Notes under the pieces: generated by a model
What the model was told of the DNA's origin: nothing
Database searches by the model: none
Seen by the model: only the letters and a program-made list of their open reading frames with translations
Assembly (NCBI GenBank): GCA_038040395.1
Contig: JBBPIJ010000003.1
Coordinates: forward strand, 124,001 to 188,000
From: VAXT01 sp038040395
Lineage (GTDB): Bacteria; Actinomycetota; Thermoleophilia; Gaiellales; Gaiellaceae
Length of the DNA stretch: 64,000 nucleotides
Direction: 5' to 3'
Shown: positions 59,727 through 64,000 of the stretch, in pieces
Numbering within the stretch: position 1 is the stretch's first letter
Layout: every line of letters starts with the position of its first letter
Program-made: the position numbers and the translations under genes

Positions 59727-59840
59727 TGCCCCCGGCATGAATCGAACATGCGCACGCGGTTTAGGAACTAGCGTGCCAAAACGCTATTTGCAGGGAAAAC
59801 GCTGCTTCGGAACGCCGTGCGCGCCAATGAATGCGCCAGT
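59727..59840 (-). repeat. tRNA-Arg att-like repeat, copy 9 (full)
   Basis: Full unit; arm repeats GCGCCAAT and GCGCCAGT. About 105 bp after the preceding cyclase stop. Confidence 0.8.
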
Positions 59841-59956
59841 GGGACGAGCCGCCCATGACGCGTGGTTCGGACCCTCGCGCTTGGGGAAGTCTCCAACCCC
59901 ACGAAATATCATTCGCCGTGGAGAACCCCGGTTAGCGAGGGACTGTCCACTGTTCA

Positions 59957-59969
59957 GGTGCCAGGCACC
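59957..59969. repeat. GGTGCC-a-GGCACC palindrome, left copy
   Basis: A 13-bp perfect palindrome about 45 bp upstream of the adenylate cyclase start. A second copy lies just after that gene. Confidence 0.6.
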
Positions 59970-60012
59970 GGACGTGGTTGGAAAGGCCACGAGCGTCTTC
60001 TAGGCTCTAGGT

Positions 60013-63000
60013 GTGACCACGTGCTCGAGCTGCGGTGTCGAGAATCCGGCGAGCTCCCGCTTTTGCGGGGGATGCGGCGCGCCACTCAGCCAGGTCTGCG
60101 CCGCCTGCGGGACGGCCAACGATCCGGCAATGCGGTTCTGCAACCAGTGCGGCTCAGCGTTGGGCGAAGAGGCATCCGGCCCGTTGGCACCGACGTCAAC
60201 GCCTGCACGCGCCCGTGCTGAGCCGGTTGCCGAGCGCCGGGTGGTGTCGGTGTTGTTCGCGGATCTCGTCGGCTTCACAGCGCTGTCGGAGTCGCGTGAT
60301 GCGGAGGAGACGCGCGATCTCTTGTCGCGCTACTTCGAGCTGTCGCGGACGCTGATCGCCCGGTACGGGGGGACGGTGGAGAAGTTCATCGGCGACGCGG
60401 TGATGGCGGTGTGGGGGACGCCGGTCGCGACCGAGAGTGACGCTGAGCGGGCGGTGCGGGCAGCGCTCGATCTGGTCGCGTCGATCCCCGAGCTGGATCC
60501 GGCGCTGAATGCGCGGGCGGGTGTGCTGACGGGTGAAGCGGCCGTGACGATCGGCGCCGAGGGCGAGGGAATGGTGGCGGGGGATCTGGTCAACACCGCC
60601 TCGCGGATCCAGTCGGCGGCGGAGCCGGGCACTGTGCTGGTCGGCGAGGTGACGCGGCGGGCGAGCGAGCAGGCGATCGTCTACGAGAGCGCCGGCGAGC
60701 AGGAGCTGAAGGGGAAGGCGGAGCCGGTGGCGCTGTGGCGTGCGTTGCGGGTCGTCTCGGGCGTCGGCGGCACGCTCAAGTCGGCCGGGCTGGAGGCGCC
60801 GTTCGTCGGTCGCGAGCGGGAGCTGAAGCTGATCAAGGAGCTCTTCCACGGCTGCGCGCAGGAACGGCGAGCGCACCTGGTCTCGGTGACCGGGATCGCG
60901 GGGATCGGCAAGTCGCGCGTGGCGTGGGAGTTCTACAAGTACTTCGACGGGATCGTCGAGCCGGTGTTCTGGCACCGGGGACGCTGTCTGGCCTACGGCG
61001 AGGGGGTGGCCTATTGGGCGTTGGCGGACATGGTCCGGATGCGGTGCCGGATCGCGGAGGACGAGCAGCCCGCCTCGGCGCGCGAAAAGCTCCGGGCGAC
61101 GCTGGAGGAGCATCTCCTCGATCCGGAGGAGCGGGCGTTCGTCGAGCCGCGGCTCGCGCACCTGCTGGGGCTGGACGAGGCCGCTGCGGGTGACCGGCAG
61201 GATCTGTTTGCGGCGTGGCGGCTGTTCTTCGAGCGGCTGGCGGACGGGTCTCCGACCGTGCTCGCGTTCGAGGACATGCACTGGGCGGACACGAGCCTGC
61301 TCGATTTCGTCGAGTACCTGCTCGAGTGGTCGCGCGACTACCCGCTCTACGTGGTCACCCTCGCCCGGCCGGAGCTGCAGGAGCGGCGTCCGAACTGGGG
61401 CGCGGGCCAGCGCAACTTCAGCTCGCTCTATTTGGAGCCGCTCTCGCAGGCGGCGATGCAAGAGCTGCTCGAGGGGCTCGTGCCCGGCCTGCCCGAGCAG
61501 TTGCGCGCGCAGATCCTCGCGCGCGCCGAGGGCGTTCCCCTCTACGCGGTCGAGACGGTGCGGATGCTGCTCGACCGCGGCCTGCTCGTCCAGGAAGGCC
61601 CCGCCTACAAACCCACGGGCGAGATCGAGAAGCTCGAGGTGCCGGAGACCTTGCACGCGCTGATCGCGGCCCGTCTCGACGGCGTCTCCGCTGAGGAGCG
61701 GCGCCTGCTCCAGGACGGTGCGGTGCTCGGCAAGACGTTCACCCAGCATGCGCTGGCTGCGCTCTCAGGCACACCGGCCGAGGAGCTGGAACCGTTGCTG
61801 TCGGCGCTGGTGCGCAAGGAGGTGCTGGGCATCCAGTCCGACCCGCGCTCGCCGGAACGAGGCCAGTACGGCTTCCTGCAGGACCTCGTCCGCCATGTCG
61901 CCTACGAGACACTCTCCAAACGCGAGCGCAAGACACGCCACCTCGCCGCCGCCGAGCACCTGACGAGCGTCTTCGCCGACCAGGACGAGATCGCCGAGAT
62001 ACTCGCCTCCCATTACCTCGCCGCCTTCGAGGCCGCCCCGGAAGCCGAGGATGCGCAGGCAATGCGGGCGAAAGCGAGCGAGATGCTCGCCCGGGCGGGT
62101 GAGCGGGCCGGCTCGCTCGGCGCGCCCGACGAAGGCCAGCGCTACTACGAGCAGGCGGCGACGCTCGCGGAGGAGCCGCTGGTCGAGGCGGCGCTGCTCG
62201 AGCAGGCCGGCCGGCTCGGCTATCCGGCAGGCCGACCGGCGGAGGCGCGAGCTCAGCTCGAGCGTGCGATGGCACTGTTCGAACAGGGCGCCGAGACCGG
62301 GCAGGCGGCGCGCGCCGGCGCAGCCCTTGCGGACATCGACGTCATCGAGGGCCGTCTCGAGCAGGCCGCCGCGCGGCTGGAGTCGGCTCTTCCTGCGCTC
62401 GAGCAGGCGGGGCCGAGCGCCGAGCTCGCCGAGACGCTCGCTCAGCTCGGGAGGGTGCAGGCGCTACGCGTGGATGACGCCGCGCTCGCCACGCTCGAGC
62501 AGGCGCTGCTCCTGGCTGAGCAGCTCGGACTCGAAGAGGTGCTCGTGCAGGCGCTCACGAGCAAGTCGATCGGTCTGCTCTACCAAGGACGGTTCGTCGA
62601 GAGCCGCGTGCTGCTCGAGGGTGCGGTCGAGCGCGCGCGCCTCGGAGAGCTGCACAACGCCTGGTTTCGCGCGGCGGGCAACCTCGCCGTCCTGCTACAG
62701 GACTCCGACCGGCATCTGGAGGTGCTCGAGCTGGTCGGCGAGGTCGAAGCGCAGGCGCGCCAGCTCGGCAACCGCGAACAACTGGCGTTGGCGCGGCTGG
62801 GGACGATCTCCTCGCTCTTCCTGCTTGGGCGCTGGGACCAGGCGCTCGCGAGGGCAGACGAGGCCGAGCAGCTGCAAGCGAGCGACTCGGCGCGCTCCGA
62901 GCTGATCGAGCTCGTAGCCGTCCGTTGCGAGCAAGGCGACCTGGCAGCCGCCGGGAACCTCATGCGCGGGTACGAGTGGGCCCGCGATGCAGAACAGACG

Positions 63001-63549
63001 GAATACAGGTGTCTCTTCACGGCGTTGGAGGCTCGGCTGCACCGTGCCCAGAGCCGACCGGCCGAGGCGCTCGCCGCCGCCGAGCGCGGGCTCGCGCTTC
63101 GCAGTGAGCTCCCGATCACCAACACGGGGATCAAGCGCAACCTGATCGAGGCGCTCGAGGCGGCGTTCGCGCTCGGCGACCTCGCGAAGGCGGAGGAGCT
63201 CCTCGGCGGCGCTGAGACGCTTCAACCGGGCGAGCTGACGCCGTTCCTGCGCGGACACCGCGCTCGCTTCCGCGCCCGCCTCGATGCGCAGCACGGCCGG
63301 GTCGAAGGCGTCGACAAGAGCTTTCGTAGTGCCGGAGCGGTCTTTCGCGAGTTCGGCTTCGCGTTCTACCTCGCAGTCACCGAGCTCGAACACGCCGAAT
63401 GGCTGGCCGCGCAGGGCCGCGGCGACGAAGCACAACCGCTGTTGGATGAAGCGCGCCAAGCCTTCGAGCAGCTGCAGGCAACCCCCTGGCTCGAGCGAGC
63501 GGCACAGGTAACCCCGGCGAGACGCGAAGCCGAGGCCGCGCTCCCCTAA
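60013..63549 (+). CDS. zinc-ribbon adenylate cyclase / AAA ATPase / TPR protein
   Basis: 1178 residues from a GTG. Residues ~1-50 are a double zinc ribbon (CSSCG..FCGGCG..CAACG..FCNQCG). Residues ~70-245 are a class III cyclase with the canonical residues: FADLVGFT, the adenine-selecting Lys in GTVEKFIGDAVMA, and the Asn and Arg in GDLVNTASRI. Residues ~265-560 form an AAA_16-type ATPase (FVGRERELKLIKELF, GIAGIGKSRVAWEF, VLAFEDMHWADTSLLD). The rest is long TPR-like helix-turn-helix repeats. It belongs to the widespread 'adenylate cyclase with zinc ribbon and AAA' family and is probably catalytically active, unlike the five EVDTQGD paralogs. The only gene between repeat copies 9 and 10. Confidence 0.93.
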   Translation: MTTCSSCGVENPASSRFCGGCGAPLSQVCAACGTANDPAMRFCNQCGSALGEEASGPLAPTSTPARARAEPVAERRVVSVLFADLVGFTALSESRDAEETRDLLSRYFELSRTLIARYGGTVEKFIGDAVMAVWGTPVATESDAERAVRAALDLVASIPELDPALNARAGVLTGEAAVTIGAEGEGMVAGDLVNTASRIQSAAEPGTVLVGEVTRRASEQAIVYESAGEQELKGKAEPVALWRALRVVSGVGGTLKSAGLEAPFVGRERELKLIKELFHGCAQERRAHLVSVTGIAGIGKSRVAWEFYKYFDGIVEPVFWHRGRCLAYGEGVAYWALADMVRMRCRIAEDEQPASAREKLRATLEEHLLDPEERAFVEPRLAHLLGLDEAAAGDRQDLFAAWRLFFERLADGSPTVLAFEDMHWADTSLLDFVEYLLEWSRDYPLYVVTLARPELQERRPNWGAGQRNFSSLYLEPLSQAAMQELLEGLVPGLPEQLRAQILARAEGVPLYAVETVRMLLDRGLLVQEGPAYKPTGEIEKLEVPETLHALIAARLDGVSAEERRLLQDGAVLGKTFTQHALAALSGTPAEELEPLLSALVRKEVLGIQSDPRSPERGQYGFLQDLVRHVAYETLSKRERKTRHLAAAEHLTSVFADQDEIAEILASHYLAAFEAAPEAEDAQAMRAKASEMLARAGERAGSLGAPDEGQRYYEQAATLAEEPLVEAALLEQAGRLGYPAGRPAEARAQLERAMALFEQGAETGQAARAGAALADIDVIEGRLEQAAARLESALPALEQAGPSAELAETLAQLGRVQALRVDDAALATLEQALLLAEQLGLEEVLVQALTSKSIGLLYQGRFVESRVLLEGAVERARLGELHNAWFRAAGNLAVLLQDSDRHLEVLELVGEVEAQARQLGNREQLALARLGTISSLFLLGRWDQALARADEAEQLQASDSARSELIELVAVRCEQGDLAAAGNLMRGYEWARDAEQTEYRCLFTALEARLHRAQSRPAEALAAAERGLALRSELPITNTGIKRNLIEALEAAFALGDLAKAEELLGGAETLQPGELTPFLRGHRARFRARLDAQHGRVEGVDKSFRSAGAVFREFGFAFYLAVTELEHAEWLAAQGRGDEAQPLLDEARQAFEQLQATPWLERAAQVTPARREAEAALP

Positions 63550-63570
63550 CGCGCTGAGTCCCGCCCCGAC

Positions 63571-63595
63571 ATGTCCGGTGCCAGGCACCGCACAT
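63571..63595. repeat. extended GGTGCC-a-GGCACC palindrome, right copy
   Basis: ATGT-c-CGGTGCC-a-GGCACCG-c-ACAT, ~22 bases after the adenylate cyclase stop. Same core as the palindrome at 59957, so the gene is flanked by both; it may act as a terminator here. Confidence 0.6.
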
Positions 63596-63788
63596 GCCGG
63601 ACTGGCTAGGTGCCGAGGACGACGACTGTCTGCGCGCAGTGGAGCTGGCGCAGAGTTGCGTGGATTCGAGCGATGGAGAGGCCCCCGCAGCCTCGGCGAT
63701 CCGCGATAGAGGTAGGTCCGGGATGGTCGGAACGCCAAACCAGCCGATTTGCGGGTGTTCCCGCCGAACTCGGCTCGTCTAGTGGGAG

Positions 63789-63901
63789 TGCCCCCGGCAT
63801 GAATCGAACATGCGCACGCGGTTTAGGAACTAGCGTGCTAAAACGCCATCTGCAGGTAAAAGCCGTCTCTGACCAGCGTGCGCGCCAGTGAATGCGCCAG
63901 T
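63789..63901 (-). repeat. tRNA-Arg att-like repeat, copy 10 (full)
   Basis: Full unit with both perfect GCGCCAGT arms. Last copy before the window edge; what follows it is not visible beyond 64000. Confidence 0.8.
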
Positions 63902-64000
63902 CCGCTTGTAAAACCAGCCAGACATGCTTTGCTCGGCTAGGCCTGAGGACCGGACATAGCCTGGGGATCGCCGCCGCGCAAAACTACAAGCTTGCGGTGC

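Larger units (their letters stand above)
20313..63901 (-). mobile_element. array of segments bounded by tRNA-Arg(CCT)-derived att-like repeats
   Basis: Ten copies of a repeat containing the 3' half of tRNA-Arg(CCT) lie at 20313, 33281, 41662, 44639, 48758, 53510, 56162, 57000, 59727 and 63789, all in one orientation. They delimit nine segments of about 13.0, 8.4, 3.0, 4.1, 4.8, 2.7, 0.8, 2.7 and 4.1 kb. Eight copies keep the full ~114-bp unit. Their layout (core over the anticodon loop, arm-type direct repeats) and the fact that left flanks switch exactly at the core are what site-specific integration at a tRNA gene produces. No recombinase is encoded in the window. An alternative is a dispersed tRNA-derived repeat. 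The array may extend beyond the right edge. Confidence 0.6.

Noticed and set aside
60013..63549. Zinc-ribbon cyclase as a member of the same paralog group as the other five
   Set aside because: The zinc ribbon, AAA_16-type ATPase and canonical catalytic residues place it in a different family; only the general plan (cyclase, ATPase, TPR) is shared.
20313..63901. CRISPR array or classical integron attC sites
   Set aside because: Repeats are kilobases apart with genes between them, and the unit lacks attC R/L core sites (GTTRRRY). The tRNA-derived core fits a tRNA-targeting recombinase better.

Overview
The window is GC-rich DNA with F420-dependent, PHA-synthesis, PASTA-propeller and cyclase/NB-ARC genes. 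This fits a high-GC actinobacterium, most likely of the Thermoleophilia (Gaiellales/Solirubrobacterales) type. The placement rests on gene content and composition only.

Left part (1-20.3 kb). Small stress-type proteins (a cold-shock-like protein) are followed by a secreted PQQ-type propeller with a long poly-proline linker and a PASTA tail, an FHA-ABC transporter, a lipoprotein, and the first large cyclase/NB-ARC/TPR regulator. Next come a hydrolase, two damaged copies of one methyltransferase, and a membrane-anchored DnaJ-like protein. A pyrimidine/hydantoin degradation set follows (dihydropyrimidinase, carbamoyl-amidase, F420-dependent LLM oxidoreductase), with a full-length tRNA-like gene of 8/4 'allo-tRNA' shape between its members. 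A second cyclase/NB-ARC regulator and a second PASTA-tailed propeller end this part.

Right part (20.3-64 kb). This part is punctuated by ten copies of one sequence, all in the same orientation. Each copy holds the 3' half of a tRNA-Arg(CCT) gene (anticodon loop to acceptor end, sense on the minus strand). Eight copies continue into the same ~114-bp unit: an inverted repeat centred on the anticodon loop, a variable spacer, then two GCGCCAGT direct repeats. This is the layout expected of a tyrosine-recombinase attachment site (core plus arm sites). The copies cut the region into segments of 0.8-13 kb that look like cassettes. Their contents are: (i) a cyclase regulator, tRNA-Ala and tRNA-Thr stubs, and a four-gene operon (FAD oxidoreductase, nucleotidyltransferase-aminotransferase fusion, GHMP kinase, phosphoesterase) plus small proteins; (ii) a cyclase stub, small proteins, a glycosyltransferase, ClpP, an RpoD-like sigma factor and a cold-shock protein; (iii) an orphan multi-PAS histidine kinase; (iv) a compact PHA operon (PhaB, MaoC-type hydratase, PhaC, phasin, XRE regulator); (v) a CPBP protease and TolB-like propellers; (vi) a cyclase regulator; (vii) a glyoxalase-fold protein; (viii) a cyclase regulator; (ix) a zinc-ribbon adenylate cyclase/AAA/TPR protein. 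No integrase is visible in the window.

The main interpretation is an accretion array: many segments stacked at one tRNA-Arg attachment site and presumably moved by a recombinase encoded elsewhere. Five paralogous cyclase/NB-ARC genes (plus a truncated sixth) are closely tied to it; four of these six start 42-43 bp from the end of a repeat. Many truncated genes, duplicated blocks and inverted composites show that the region recombines heavily.
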